Of a stretch of DNA of 47,632 bases, positions 33,414 to 41,884 are shown piece after piece (the stretch's first letter is position 1; each line of letters begins with the position of its first letter). The notes beneath the pieces are model-generated. The model saw nothing but the letters and a program-made list of their open reading frames with translations. It searched no databases and had not been told where the DNA came from. The DNA is taken from positions 1-47,632 of the forward strand of contig JAFGOM010000121.1 of assembly GCA_016926505.1 (NCBI GenBank), written 5' to 3'. A program made the position numbers and the translations under genes. The stretch is from Methanospirillaceae archaeon (GTDB lineage: Archaea; Halobacteriota; Methanomicrobia; Methanomicrobiales; Methanospirillaceae).

Positions 33414-34211
33414 TCAGACGATAAGTTTCCTCTCAAAGAGACGGATGGCAACAGCCGTTGCAATGCATGCAGCAATAATGAGCCAGAGAATATGAAACAT
33501 CCATATCGGATCAGGTAGGCCGGTCATAAGACTCCGTGAGAGTGCTACCAGGTGGGCAAGAGGGAGAAGAGCAAACGCGGCTACCTGAACCGGTTCAGGC
33601 AGAACACTGATCGGAAAGAATGTCCCTGAGAAGAGGAACATGGGAGAGACATATAAGGTAGAAGGATAGGAGAGGGCATCAATAGAAGGAGTTATTGCTG
33701 AAAAACAGGCCGCAATGGCTGAAAAACAGATGCCTGCCAGAAAAGCGAGAGGGAGACATAAAATTCCTGAAATAACCGGGACAAGGCCGAGAAGAACGAG
33801 AACCAGATAAAAGACACAGGCTGATATAAAACCACGGGTTGCACCCCAGAGAATCTCTCCGATTATCACCTCACGAAGAGTTATCGGGGTCGCGAGAATT
33901 GCATCAAATGTTCTCTGATAATACATCCTGACATACGTTCCGTAGGCACATTCGTAAAAAGAGGCAAACATAACCGATCCTGCAAAAATCCCCGGTGAGA
34001 TGAATTGTACAAACGGCATACCCATAACATCCTCCACAAACATACCGATACCAAACCCGATAGCACCAAGGTACAGAAGGGGTTCAAGGAACGGGGGTAC
34101 GATATTCACCGTGAAATTTCTTGCAAAGACCGTGGCATTTCTTCTCCATACCATACCCGATCCCCACAAAACCACAAAAACCGCTGAACCGATCTTTCCT
34201 GATACACTCAT
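33414..34211 (-). CDS. ABC-2 type transporter permease (DrrB/NodJ-like)
   Basis: 265 residues from ATG 34211, which has GGAGGAGG nine bases upstream and overlaps the ATPase stop by four bases (an earlier ATG at 34292 is inside the ATPase frame). Six hydrophobic segments. YYQRTFDAILATPITLREVIIGEILWGATRGF is the amphipathic region typical of ABC-2 permeases (cited here as position about 100-130 and the key words ATP-x-T-x-x-E). The C-terminal SGTFFPIS and LPLAHLVALSRSL are also family features. Pairs with the ATPase as an exporter of a lipid, polysaccharide or drug-like substrate. The substrate is not identifiable. Its 3' end is duplicated in the remnant at 31418-31595. Confidence 0.9.
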   Translation of the reverse strand: MSVSGKIGSAVFVVLWGSGMVWRRNATVFARNFTVNIVPPFLEPLLYLGAIGFGIGMFVEDVMGMPFVQFISPGIFAGSVMFASFYECAYGTYVRMYYQRTFDAILATPITLREVIIGEILWGATRGFISACVFYLVLVLLGLVPVISGILCLPLAFLAGICFSAIAACFSAITPSIDALSYPSTLYVSPMFLFSGTFFPISVLPEPVQVAAFALLPLAHLVALSRSLMTGLPDPIWMFHILWLIIAACIATAVAIRLFERKLIV

Positions 34212-35122
34212 TCCCGAATCCTCCTCCCGGTCAGAAGCAGAAAAACGTCCTCGAGAGTGGGCGGCCGTCTGATTATCCGTACACCGGAACATTGCATGAG
34301 GAGATGATCTGCAACCAGCGGGGTCAGGGCATCCTTAATCTGGATCAGATCCCCGGCAGTCTCAAAGGAGATACGGTTCTTTATAAGACAGTCCCGGATC
34401 AGGGGATCATTATCAGTCTCGATGATATCAGTCTGAAAATATCGTTTTACCAGATCATCAGGAGAGCCTTCTGCAAGGATCTGCCCTTGATCCATGATAA
34501 CCAGGCGATCACAGAGCCGTTGTGCTTCATCAAGATAATGAGTAGTAAGAACGATGGTATTTCCCTCCTGTTTCAGTTGCATCAGTCGTTCCCAGATGTG
34601 ATGACGGGCCTGGGGATCGAGACCAATTGTCGGTTCATCAAGGATCAGGAGTGAGGGGCGGTTAATAAGAGCACGAGCAAGAAGAAGCCTGCGTTTCATG
34701 CCACCGGATAGTGACGCAATAGGGGTTTTCCGTTTCCGGGTCAGTTCAAAAAATGAGAGAAGTTCTTCTGTTCTCGTAATTGCTTCCATGGGAGGGATCC
34801 GAAAAAAGCGTGCATATACGAGGATATTATCCTCTACCGAGAGATCCGGATCCAGATTGGCCTCCTGCGGAACGACGCCGATCCGGGATCGGATTATCCT
34901 GCCATCCCGGTCTGTATCACGCGAAAAAACCGATAAATCACCACTGCTTCTCGGAGAGACACACTGGATCATTCTCATGATTGTCGTTTTTCCTGCTCCG
35001 TTTGGCCCTAAAAAACCAAAAAGTTCCCCTTGGTACACCTCAAAAGAAACCCCGGAGACTGCAGTCAGATCCCGGTAATTCTTAAACAGGTTCTTTGCCT
35101 CGATGACAGGGTCTCTCTCCAT
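34208..35122 (-). CDS. ABC transporter ATP-binding protein (DrrA/NodI-like)
   Basis: 304 residues from ATG 35122 (MERDPVIEAKNLFKNY), with AGGAA upstream. An in-frame start 150 bases earlier would add a tail of no family resemblance. Walker A GPNGAGKTT, signature LSGGMKRRLLLARAL, Walker B LLILDEPTIGLDP and the switch His in TTHYLDEA are all present. The C-terminal 80 residues form the regulatory part seen in DrrA/NodI proteins. Upstream half of a two-gene operon on the minus strand with the permease. Confidence 0.94.
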   Translation of the reverse strand: MERDPVIEAKNLFKNYRDLTAVSGVSFEVYQGELFGFLGPNGAGKTTIMRMIQCVSPRSSGDLSVFSRDTDRDGRIIRSRIGVVPQEANLDPDLSVEDNILVYARFFRIPPMEAITRTEELLSFFELTRKRKTPIASLSGGMKRRLLLARALINRPSLLILDEPTIGLDPQARHHIWERLMQLKQEGNTIVLTTHYLDEAQRLCDRLVIMDQGQILAEGSPDDLVKRYFQTDIIETDNDPLIRDCLIKNRISFETAGDLIQIKDALTPLVADHLLMQCSGVRIIRRPPTLEDVFLLLTGRRIRE

Positions 35123-35231
35123 GTTCCTATTATGCATGGATCCTATTGTGTTGTCTAGATTATGGTTACCGATATCAGAAAAGCAATCCCTCACCGATAA
35201 ATGAAACCTTACATCAGCCAGTGATTGCTTC
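35123..35231. other. short spacer before the ABC operon
   Basis: Non-coding, 109 nt, between the ABC operon start and the end of the DUF308-like gene on the same strand. No clear TATA element is visible. Confidence 0.25.
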
Positions 35232-36146
35232 TCACTCATGTGTGCGGGCGTGTAACTGGTATCCAATACCAATTAGGGATATCCCGATCAGGAGAGCAAT
35301 GAAACCAAACATCATCATGAAGATATCGATAACAGCCTCGGGAAGAATGATTCCTGCAATCCCGAGAATAAGAGAGAGAAACCCAATGACAAGTCTGCTG
35401 ATAAAACCTTCAGGAACCGCTTCCCTTCCCTTCATCACCCGTAATAAGAGCATTGCTGCACTGGCAAACATCCAGGCGCTGACGATACCGAGAAATACCA
35501 GTATCCATACAATAAGGGGAAGATACAATATTGCAACTCCGGCGATAAGAGCAATAATTCCAGAAAAAACGTTGCATTCATGTTTAATACGGAAGAAAGA
35601 AAACGAGATTCCGGCATGCAGGAAATAAAAACCAAGACAGACCAGTACAACGGGAAGGAAGAGATAAAAGATACTCTGGAATGCAAGGTATGGCTCGATA
35701 AGAAAGAACAGGCCGATACAAAACAGTACTATCCCGATCGCGAGATGTTTTTTTACGGCATCTGCCTGTTCCTCCAGGAACCGGGTTAAAAAGAATGAGT
35801 TTGTATTATTTTTCCGTAAAGCGAAGGTAACCATGGTCTCCTTTATCATCAGTAACAGGGGAGCATCGTCAATGAGATGGAGAAACGGATGAATCACGGG
35901 ATCAAAACGATCACGATGTACCCGCCATTCATGAACCGTCTCATGAAGATGAAACCGACCTTTCCGGTAACTTGCAACACATCCGGGTGTAGGTACATTG
36001 ATAGGCGAAACCTTCCATTCTGCATCAAGAGGTTCTGTCACCTGGTCTTTAGGGATGATTACTTCCCATATCCCTTCATCCAGCAGGGAGAGCATCTCAT
36101 CAAGTGCAGGAATAAAAAACACCTCCGGTATCGCTGTTTGATGCAA
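35232..36146 (-). CDS. DUF308/HdeD-like membrane protein with N-terminal soluble region
   Basis: 304 residues if the TTG at 36146 is the start. The first ATG in frame is at 36095 (MLSLLDEGIWEV). Residues about 1-135 are soluble and contain conserved-looking charged motifs (KDQVTEPLDAEW, HEWRVHRDRF). The rest has about six membrane helices in three pairs (GIVLFCIGLFFLI; GIIALIAGVAILYLPLIVWI; GFLSLILGIAGIILPEAVI), which match the repeated DUF308/HdeD layout. HdeD in enteric bacteria is linked to acid resistance. That role should not be carried over here. The frame upstream of the TTG is open for some codons and still reads like protein, so the true start is uncertain. Confidence 0.65.
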   Translation of the reverse strand: MHQTAIPEVFFIPALDEMLSLLDEGIWEVIIPKDQVTEPLDAEWKVSPINVPTPGCVASYRKGRFHLHETVHEWRVHRDRFDPVIHPFLHLIDDAPLLLMIKETMVTFALRKNNTNSFFLTRFLEEQADAVKKHLAIGIVLFCIGLFFLIEPYLAFQSIFYLFLPVVLVCLGFYFLHAGISFSFFRIKHECNVFSGIIALIAGVAILYLPLIVWILVFLGIVSAWMFASAAMLLLRVMKGREAVPEGFISRLVIGFLSLILGIAGIILPEAVIDIFMMMFGFIALLIGISLIGIGYQLHARTHE

Positions 36147-36464
36147 TCCAAAGATTGGTACAAAGAATGAAACACTCTTTCCTCATAAACCGGCAGGGTA
36201 TCATAGGTGTTTCTTTCTCATAAAGCGGATCGATACCATTGCTGATAGTACCGGAGTCGTTCGTTTTTCTGACCAGAATAATAATCCGATCTCAATGAAA
36301 AAGAAAACAAGAATTTCTTCTTTTAATCAGGAATTATTTCCCTACTTCTGCACAATGCACGCCACCTTGTGAAAATCACTAATCACCCGGTATTATCCGT
36401 ATTATCCAAGAAAAGATGATTTAGACAGATATCATTAAATAAAAACCGGAATAATCTTTCTCTC
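36147..36464 (+). promoter_or_regulatory. divergent spacer with leaderless-type promoter
   Basis: 318 nt. No gene. ATTAAATAAAAACCGG at 36434-36449 is a TATA box whose centre lies about 26 nt before ATG 36465, so the mRNA should start at or next to the ATG. Nothing else is recognised. Confidence 0.5.
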
Positions 36465-37286
36465 ATGAAGAAGACCGTTCCCTGGTACCATAGCATCATT
36501 ACGAAACTAACCCTTGCATTTATCGTTCTTATCCTTGTCATTGCAGGAATGAGCGTTGTTTACACCTTTGGTGAGACAAAATCAGCCTTAAAAGAGACCA
36601 CCCGGGATGAACTTACTGCGATTGCAAGTGTTATCGCCACTCAGATAGACGGTGATCTCTTACAGACGATCGCTCCCGGTGATGAGGAGAGCGAGAAGTT
36701 CGTCACGATCCGTGACCAGTTGTATGCTATACAAAATGCCAATTCTGAGATCCTGTACGTATATACCATGCGGATGAAAGGAGACGATGTTGCCTTTATC
36801 ATCGATGCAGAGAACGGAATAACTGAAGATGCTGCAGGGATTGACGAGGTGTACGATAATCCTACCGCGGAGATGCGGGAAGGATTTGAAACGCCGATTA
36901 CAGAACATGAATTTACCACCGACGAATGGGGAACGGTGATATCAGGCTATGCACCCATCCTGGATTCCACGGGCTCAGTGATAGGTATCGTTGGTGTTGA
37001 TATGAGCAGTGACCGGGTCATACAGCGACAGGACTTCATCGGAAATACCATTTATATCATCCTGCTCATCGGTATCATCATCGCGGGACTGATTATCGGG
37101 TTCTTCAGTATGACCATGAAACACGATATTGACAGTCTGAATGAGACTGCAGAACGGATAAGTATGGGTGACATGGGAGTTCTGGTCACGGTTGAGAGAA
37201 AGGATGAGATAGGAGAACTGGCTCAGTCATTCAGCAGGATGGTCTCAAGCCTGAAGATCATGATGATGGATCCCGAAGAGAAGTAA
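36465..37286 (+). CDS. Cache-HAMP membrane receptor without output domain
   Basis: 273 residues. Helix 1 at about 13-33, an extracellular Cache/PDC-type sensor (about 34-188: LYAIQNANSEILYVYTMR, GYAPILDSTGSVIGIVGVDMS), helix 2 at about 193-217 and one HAMP domain (NETAERISMGDMGVLVTVE, then RKDEIGELAQSFSRMVSSL), ending 10 residues later. No kinase, cyclase or MCP module follows. The next gene begins 13 bases downstream and encodes a 76-residue protein, so the two may form a split receptor. TATA spacing predicts a leaderless transcript. Not a truncation by visible frame lesion: the stop codon is followed by a ribosome site for the partner gene. Confidence 0.85.
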   Translation: MKKTVPWYHSIITKLTLAFIVLILVIAGMSVVYTFGETKSALKETTRDELTAIASVIATQIDGDLLQTIAPGDEESEKFVTIRDQLYAIQNANSEILYVYTMRMKGDDVAFIIDAENGITEDAAGIDEVYDNPTAEMREGFETPITEHEFTTDEWGTVISGYAPILDSTGSVIGIVGVDMSSDRVIQRQDFIGNTIYIILLIGIIIAGLIIGFFSMTMKHDIDSLNETAERISMGDMGVLVTVERKDEIGELAQSFSRMVSSLKIMMMDPEEK

Positions 37287-37299
37287 TGGAGCCCGGGAT

Positions 37300-37530
37300 A
37301 TGTCGGCATTATCTGAATCGGTCCTTGCAGAGACCACGAAATACCTGGGACCCGCATCCAGACAGTTCCTGGAGCGCCAGACAAAGGGACACATGGATGG
37401 CCTTCTCTTTGATGATCTTGAAAAAAAGCACATTTCAGACCTTGCGCACTGGGTAACCGTCTCGGCAGGACTCATCATCGATAAAAAGAAAGCTGGAGAA
37501 CTCGGGAATAAAATCCTTTCCATGGGATAA
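37300..37530 (+). CDS. small conserved-looking protein paired with the Cache-HAMP receptor
   Basis: 76 residues, start ATG 37300 with AATGGAG upstream, 13 bases after the receptor stop. YLGPASRQFLERQTKGHMDG and LAHWVTVSAGLIIDKKKA suggest an all-helical fold. The pattern 'LGPAS-x-x-FLERQ' is one I associate with short domains near sensor proteins in methanogens and deltaproteobacteria, but I cannot name the family. No membrane segment or catalytic residue is seen. Role inferred from position: signalling partner of the receptor. Confidence 0.6.
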   Translation: MSALSESVLAETTKYLGPASRQFLERQTKGHMDGLLFDDLEKKHISDLAHWVTVSAGLIIDKKKAGELGNKILSMG

Positions 37531-37573
37531 TTCATTCGTTTCCTGATTTTACTATGAAAATCTGTAATCGGGG

Positions 37574-37930
37574 TTAGATACTGGCTGTCGGACCATGCAA
37601 AATATATCCTTCATCTCCTTCTAACTTTTTGATTTCTCCTGCTTCCTCAAGAATTCGATATGTGTCGTGAACAGTTAATATCTGAATATTGTTAGTTCTT
37701 TGTGATTTAATCGAGTGTTTTTTCTGAATTCCTCTTGCTTTTTCATCATTGTAAGGTTCATTTTTCATCAATACATTCCAGACAATAGTAAGTATCTTCC
37801 TGGCTCGTGCAACAATTGCCTTTTTGTATGATGAATGTTTTTTAACCCTCTCAAATAATTATTACCACTTCTTGCTGCTGCTTGTGCTGCTTGAATTAAG
37901 ACACGGCGAAGATGTGTAGAACCGATACAT
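37574..37930 (-). pseudogene. IS110-family transposase C-terminal remnant
   Basis: From about 37930 down, the minus strand reads IGSTHLRRVLIQAAQAAARSGN, the conserved C-terminal helix of IS110/IS116/IS902 transposases. A missing T near 37855 shifts the frame. It then continues FERVKKHSSYKKAIVARARK, ILTIVWNVLMKNEPYN and a charged tail to the stop at 37574. The catalytic DEDD N-terminal domain is absent, and a stop lies just upstream. This is a scar of an insertion sequence. Confidence 0.75.
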
Positions 37931-38177
37931 ATGCAAAGGCGGGTCTCCTTGTGTCAATGGCGGTCTAAAAGTGCTCACTGTCCCGCTCATTCCTCTTTAA
38001 TTCCAGATACTGCTGGAACAGAAACAGTCAAGTATTCCTATTGCCAATAGCAATATGGTAAGAGCTTACAGACATGCACGCCGTGACCATGGTGCACAGA
38101 TCCATACAGAATGAACACGTCATGAAAGTGTCTGGATACAACGATGATGAATATTTTGTCATGAGAAGGGGTATTTC
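37931..38177. other. spacer upstream of the toxin-antitoxin pair
   Basis: 247 nt without a gene. AGAAGGGG about 5 nt before ATG 38178 is a probable ribosome site for the antitoxin. No terminal inverted repeat of the IS remnant is recognised. Confidence 0.3.
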
Positions 38178-38408
38178 ATGTCAGCAAATGAAGTTGCAAG
38201 CAAAAGAATTCCTGTCACAACAGAGATCTGGGAGTCATTATCTAAACTGAAGCGACCGGGTCAGACGTACACCGGTCTTCTGGAGGAGATGATTGCTTTG
38301 AAAGAGGAATATGATTTTTTGATGCATCTTGAGGAAATTGAAAAGAAAGGTGATTTTATCAGCCTGAAAGATGCTGCACATGAACTTCATCTGGATGACT
38401 CCGCATAA
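38178..38408 (+). CDS. antitoxin-like protein of a type II toxin-antitoxin pair
   Basis: 76 residues. RIPVTTEIWESLSKLKRPGQTYTGLLEEMI near the start is the short strand-helix-helix of ribbon-helix-helix antitoxins (key features: R-I-P-V-T strand, then W-x-x-L-x-x-L and the G-x-T/S-Y-x-x-L-L turn). The C-terminal third (FISLKDAAHELHLDD) would wrap the toxin. It precedes the RelE/ParE-like gene by 41 bases in the same direction, the usual antitoxin-first order. Expected role: bind the toxin and autorepress the promoter. Close to an IS110 scar. Confidence 0.7.
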   Translation: MSANEVASKRIPVTTEIWESLSKLKRPGQTYTGLLEEMIALKEEYDFLMHLEEIEKKGDFISLKDAAHELHLDDSA

Positions 38409-38449
38409 TTCTGCATCAAATTATCGAACGATTGTCAGGATAAGAGGAT

Positions 38450-38740
38450 TTGGGCTGGGGGATTTATTTGAATGTTGAACTTGACAGGGGTGTAGTAAAA
38501 ACTCTCTTACGGATTCCAAAGGATCTCCGGAAAGAGATCTTCGGTCATATCACAAAACTACAAGAACCTGGGTCTATACCCTCCAGTGAGTGTTTATTTC
38601 CAGCAAAAAATCTGTATCGCATCCATATTGGAAGGCGGTACACGATTATTTATAAGGTTTTGAAAGAAGCCAACACCATTCTTGTGCTTGATCTGATGAC
38701 AATTGAACAGGCACACAAGCGGTACAGACGATACCGCTGA
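38450..38740 (+). CDS. RelE/ParE-superfamily toxin
   Basis: 96 residues if the TTG at 38450 is used. A second TTG (38468, after GGGGG) is also possible. Neither an ATG nor GTG fits. LRIPKDLRKEIFGHITKLQ is the paired-helix start of RelE-like toxins. LFPAKNLYRIHIGRRYTIIYKVL and ILVLDLMTIEQAHKRYRR give the beta-sheet with the basic residues (Arg in R-x-x-I-G-R-R, C-terminal H-K-R-Y) used in RNA cleavage by RelE members. ParE members use the same fold on gyrase, so the target is undecided. Partner of the antitoxin gene just upstream. Confidence 0.8.
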   Translation: MGWGIYLNVELDRGVVKTLLRIPKDLRKEIFGHITKLQEPGSIPSSECLFPAKNLYRIHIGRRYTIIYKVLKEANTILVLDLMTIEQAHKRYRRYR

Positions 38741-39266
38741 ATAAATCCCATAATACCTTTTCCTTGTTGATAAGAATCATATGAAAGCCGTATGATACGA
38801 ACTGATGTTATCCGTTCTGCAAGTAAAGAGAAGCAATCTATAACGGATCATTCTCAGGCACGCTTTTACCTCTGTCAGATATCCAGCCGCCAACCGGCTC
38901 GCAATCCCTTTCCGGGACCTGGGACTCGTTCTTTGATGCGCCCAAACCCGGGCAGGCCGACCTTTTGTCTCCCGTCCACGATCCCCGTCAGCTGGCGGGT
39001 GAGCAGAATGCTCCCGATGGCAGTACTATCAGGCTAAACACCGGGGGAGGCCGGGCAGTACGGGTGCATCTGTTCTTACATGTAATCCACGGATAAAGCG
39101 GATAGGGGGAAACTGGAGCGGGTATGAAGCGAATTTTCCCCGAAAAACACGGTTTCTTTAAAGGAAGACTACCCCTTCACCCGTACTTTTTTAAAAGAAG
39201 GGGGCCTCCACGAACAATACCCAAATGCATTCTCGTATTATTATGGGATGACAGCAATTCACGAAT
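38741..39266. other. intergenic region with a GC-rich open stretch lacking a start codon
   Basis: 526 nt without a supported gene. Codons from 38827 to the TAA at 39094-39096 stay open and include GTWDSFFDAPKPGQADLL, SPVHDPRQLAGEQNAPDG and RVHLFLHVIHG, which read like protein. Local GC is clearly higher than in the flanks, but no ATG, GTG or TTG begins the frame, so it may be a gene fragment. A T-run lies at 39187-39191. Confidence 0.35.
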
Positions 39267-39300
39267 GTTTAAATATGTACATTATAATACATAATTATAC
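39267..39300 (+). promoter_or_regulatory. trpB2 promoter with TGTACA box over the TATA element
   Basis: GTTTAAATATGTAC (39267-39280) contains the TATA box centred about 28 nt before ATG 39301, so the mRNA should be leaderless. ATGTACAT (39275-39282) is a perfect 8-bp palindrome holding TGTACA, the core described for TRP boxes bound by TrpY in Methanothermobacter. A weaker copy, TATACAT, overlaps the ATG. Use by a TrpY-like repressor here is an inference. Confidence 0.5.
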
Positions 39301-40656
39301 ATGCAAACAAAATTCCTCCTTGATGAGAATGAGATACCAAAGAAATGGTATAATATTCAGGCTGACCTTCCGACCCCGTTACAGCCTCCGCTCCATCCGC
39401 AGACCAAAAAACCGATAGGACCTGCGGATCTTGCACCCATCTTTCCCATGGACCTGATCATGCAGGAGGTAAGCCAGGAACAGTATATCCCTATTCCTGA
39501 CGAGATTCGCGATATCCTGACATTATGGAGACCGAGTCCGCTGTACCGGGCCCACCGTCTTGAGAAAAAACTAAAGACACCTGCCAAAATTTACTACAAA
39601 TACGAAGGGGTCAGTCCGCCCGGATCCCACAAACCAAACACTGCCATTGCCCAGGCATATTACAACATGAAGGCCGGGATTGAGCGGATAGCCACTGAGA
39701 CCGGTGCAGGCCAGTGGGGAAGTGCACTCTCGTTTGCTACGGAACTCTTTGATATTGACTGCACGGTGTACATGGTCAGGGGCAGTTACGACCAGAAACC
39801 ATACCGGAAGATGATGATGCAGGCCTGGGGGGCAGAATGTATCCCTTCTCCATCCCCGAAAACACAGTCAGGAAGAGCAATCCTTGCAAAGGATCCCGAT
39901 ACGCCGGGAAGTCTCGGGATCGCCATCTCTGAAGCGGTAGAGGATGCGGCTACCCATGATAATACCAATTATGCACTGGGATCCGTCTTAAACCACGTGT
40001 GCCTTCACCAGACGGTCATCGGGATGGAAGCCCAGGAACAACTAAAAGCAGCGGAAGATGAGGCCACCGTTGTTGTCGGATGTGCAGGAGGAGGATCGAA
40101 CTTTGCAGGGCTCTCGTTCCCCTTTGTCAGGGACAACATAACGAAGAAGAACGATACCTCAATTATCGCAGTTGAACCAGCTGCATGCCCGACACTGACA
40201 AAAGGGCTGTATGCGTACGATTACGGGGACGTTGCCGGACTGACGCCGATCCTGCAGATGTATACACTTGGCCATGACTTTATTCCTGCTTCGATTCATG
40301 CCGGAGGTCTGCGGTATCATGGTATGGCTCCGCTCGTCTCAAAACTCCACGCCGAAGGTTTGATACAGGCAACATCCTGCCACCAGAATGAGGCATTTGA
40401 AGCTGCCGTTACTTTCGCCCGATCAGAAGGTATCATACCAGCACCTGAGACCGCCCATGCAATCAGGGTCGTCATTGACAAGGCTCTGGAATGTCGTACG
40501 ACAGGAGAGGAGGAGACGATCCTCTTTAACTTCAGTGGACACGGTCACTTTGACTTAAGCAGTTATGAGATGTATTTTGCCGGTGATCTCCCTGATTACG
40601 AGTATCCTGCTGAACTTATTAAACAATCCCTGGCAAATCTGCCACAGGTCTCCTGA
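39301..40656 (+). CDS. trpB2: tryptophan synthase beta chain, TrpB2 type
   Basis: 451 residues, longer than ordinary TrpB (about 400) as is normal for TrpB2. The PLP lysine is expected at Lys111 in [28 protein letters not shown] corresponds to the family's glutamate-containing active-site loop, and the phosphate cradle is [11 protein letters not shown]. The N-terminus ([14 protein letters not shown]) is TrpB2-specific. Reaction: indole plus serine to tryptophan. No trpA is nearby, in line with TrpB2 often standing apart from the trp operon. The downstream gene starts six bases after the stop. The TGTACA-bearing promoter suggests regulation by tryptophan. Confidence 0.95.
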   Translation: MQTKFLLDENEIPKKWYNIQADLPTPLQPPLHPQTKKPIGPADLAPIFPMDLIMQEVSQEQYIPIPDEIRDILTLWRPSPLYRAHRLEKKLKTPAKIYYKYEGVSPPGSHKPNTAIAQAYYNMKAGIERIATETGAGQWGSALSFATELFDIDCTVYMVRGSYDQKPYRKMMMQAWGAECIPSPSPKTQSGRAILAKDPDTPGSLGIAISEAVEDAATHDNTNYALGSVLNHVCLHQTVIGMEAQEQLKAAEDEATVVVGCAGGGSNFAGLSFPFVRDNITKKNDTSIIAVEPAACPTLTKGLYAYDYGDVAGLTPILQMYTLGHDFIPASIHAGGLRYHGMAPLVSKLHAEGLIQATSCHQNEAFEAAVTFARSEGIIPAPETAHAIRVVIDKALECRTTGEEETILFNFSGHGHFDLSSYEMYFAGDLPDYEYPAELIKQSLANLPQVS

Positions 40657-40662
40657 AAAATA

Positions 40663-41757
40663 ATGAGCCATATCGGCTTTCTCATAAACCCGGTTGCCGG
40701 GATGGGAGGAGCAGTAGGACTCAAAGGAACTGACGGGAAGTACGAGGAAGCGATATTAAAGGGCGCTACAGAAGTCGCACCAAAGAAGGCACAGGATTTC
40801 CTCTCCCATCTTCCCCGGTCACCGATAACATGGGTAACAGCCGGCGGTGCAATGGGAGCGGATATTCTTATTGAATTTGGGGCAGAGGATATCATTGTTA
40901 TCAGCTCTCCGGCATCGCCCAGCAGCAGGAAAGATACAGAGGAGGCATGCAGATTGATGGAAGAGAAAGGGGTAGATCTGATTCTCTTCTGTGGAGGGGA
41001 CGGAACGGCACGGGATGTTGCCTGCTCGGTACATAACACCCCCATTCTGGGTATTCCGGCAGGAGTAAAGATGTTCTCCGGGGTCTTTTCAAGTACACCT
41101 GCAAGTGCTGCTGCCATCGTGAGCAGGATTTTAGATCTCCCGCTCTGTTCTGCTGAAGTCCTTGACATCGACGAAGAAGCATATCGGCAGGGTATCTTAC
41201 ACCCGAAACTCTATGCAACCGTGCAGATCCCTTTCATGAAAACATACTGTCCCGGAGGGAAGATAACTCTCGATCCCGCAAACGAGCAGCGATCCCGGCA
41301 GGAGATCGCGTCGTTTATCATCTCACTGATGCGGGATGACACCCTGTATCTTATCGGTGCCGGGGAGACAACTGCTGCCATTGCAGAGGGATTGCAGACT
41401 AAAAACACGCTCCTTGGTATCGATGCACTGTATCAGAAAAAAACCATACAACAGGATCTCTCTGAAGAAGATATCCTGAAACTTATGGAAATATACCCCC
41501 GGGTACAGATAATACTCAGTCCAATCGGTTCCCAGGGTTTTATTCTCGGACGGGGGAATCAGCAGGTAAGTCCCCGGGTTCTTGCAAAAACCGGTCCATC
41601 GGGTATCATTGTCATTGCAACCCCTGCGAAATTACAACTGACACGGAAGATGTACCTTGATTCCGGAGATACGGAGATAAATGCATCCTTTGGAAATACC
41701 ATCTCAGTTGTCTGCGGAAATGCTATCGCCCAACGAATGCCACTGTATACCACCTGA
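40663..41757 (+). CDS. ATP-NAD kinase family protein
   Basis: 364 residues. The N-terminal domain has the NAD-kinase/diacylglycerol-kinase motif FCGGDGTARDV (about residues 109-119), IGFLINPVAGMGGAVGLKG at the start and GIPAGVKMFSGVF, which replaces the kinase's G-N-x-K-M substrate loop (here G-V-K-M-F-S-G). The C-terminal half contains LIGAGETTAAIAEGL and LSPIGSQGFILGRGNQQVSP, typical of the AcoX-like 'ATP-NAD kinase family' proteins rather than of NadK. The substrate is not established for this group. Co-transcribed with trpB2 (gap of six bases). The link to tryptophan metabolism is not understood. Confidence 0.85.
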   Translation: MSHIGFLINPVAGMGGAVGLKGTDGKYEEAILKGATEVAPKKAQDFLSHLPRSPITWVTAGGAMGADILIEFGAEDIIVISSPASPSSRKDTEEACRLMEEKGVDLILFCGGDGTARDVACSVHNTPILGIPAGVKMFSGVFSSTPASAAAIVSRILDLPLCSAEVLDIDEEAYRQGILHPKLYATVQIPFMKTYCPGGKITLDPANEQRSRQEIASFIISLMRDDTLYLIGAGETTAAIAEGLQTKNTLLGIDALYQKKTIQQDLSEEDILKLMEIYPRVQIILSPIGSQGFILGRGNQQVSPRVLAKTGPSGIIVIATPAKLQLTRKMYLDSGDTEINASFGNTISVVCGNAIAQRMPLYTT

Positions 41758-41884
41758 TTACAAGATCCCGGTATTATTTTTGAGGTATACGAGGTAAACC
41801 GGAAATTAAAAGAGTGAATCCGGTTTTTCAGATATCCCCTATGCCTGTTACTACTGAGTCAGAAGAACCGGATCAATCGATGAA
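41758..41884. other. convergent spacer
   Basis: 127 nt between convergent genes, with GTATTATTTTTGAGG (41771-41785) as a possible T-run terminator for the plus-strand operon. Confidence 0.3.
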
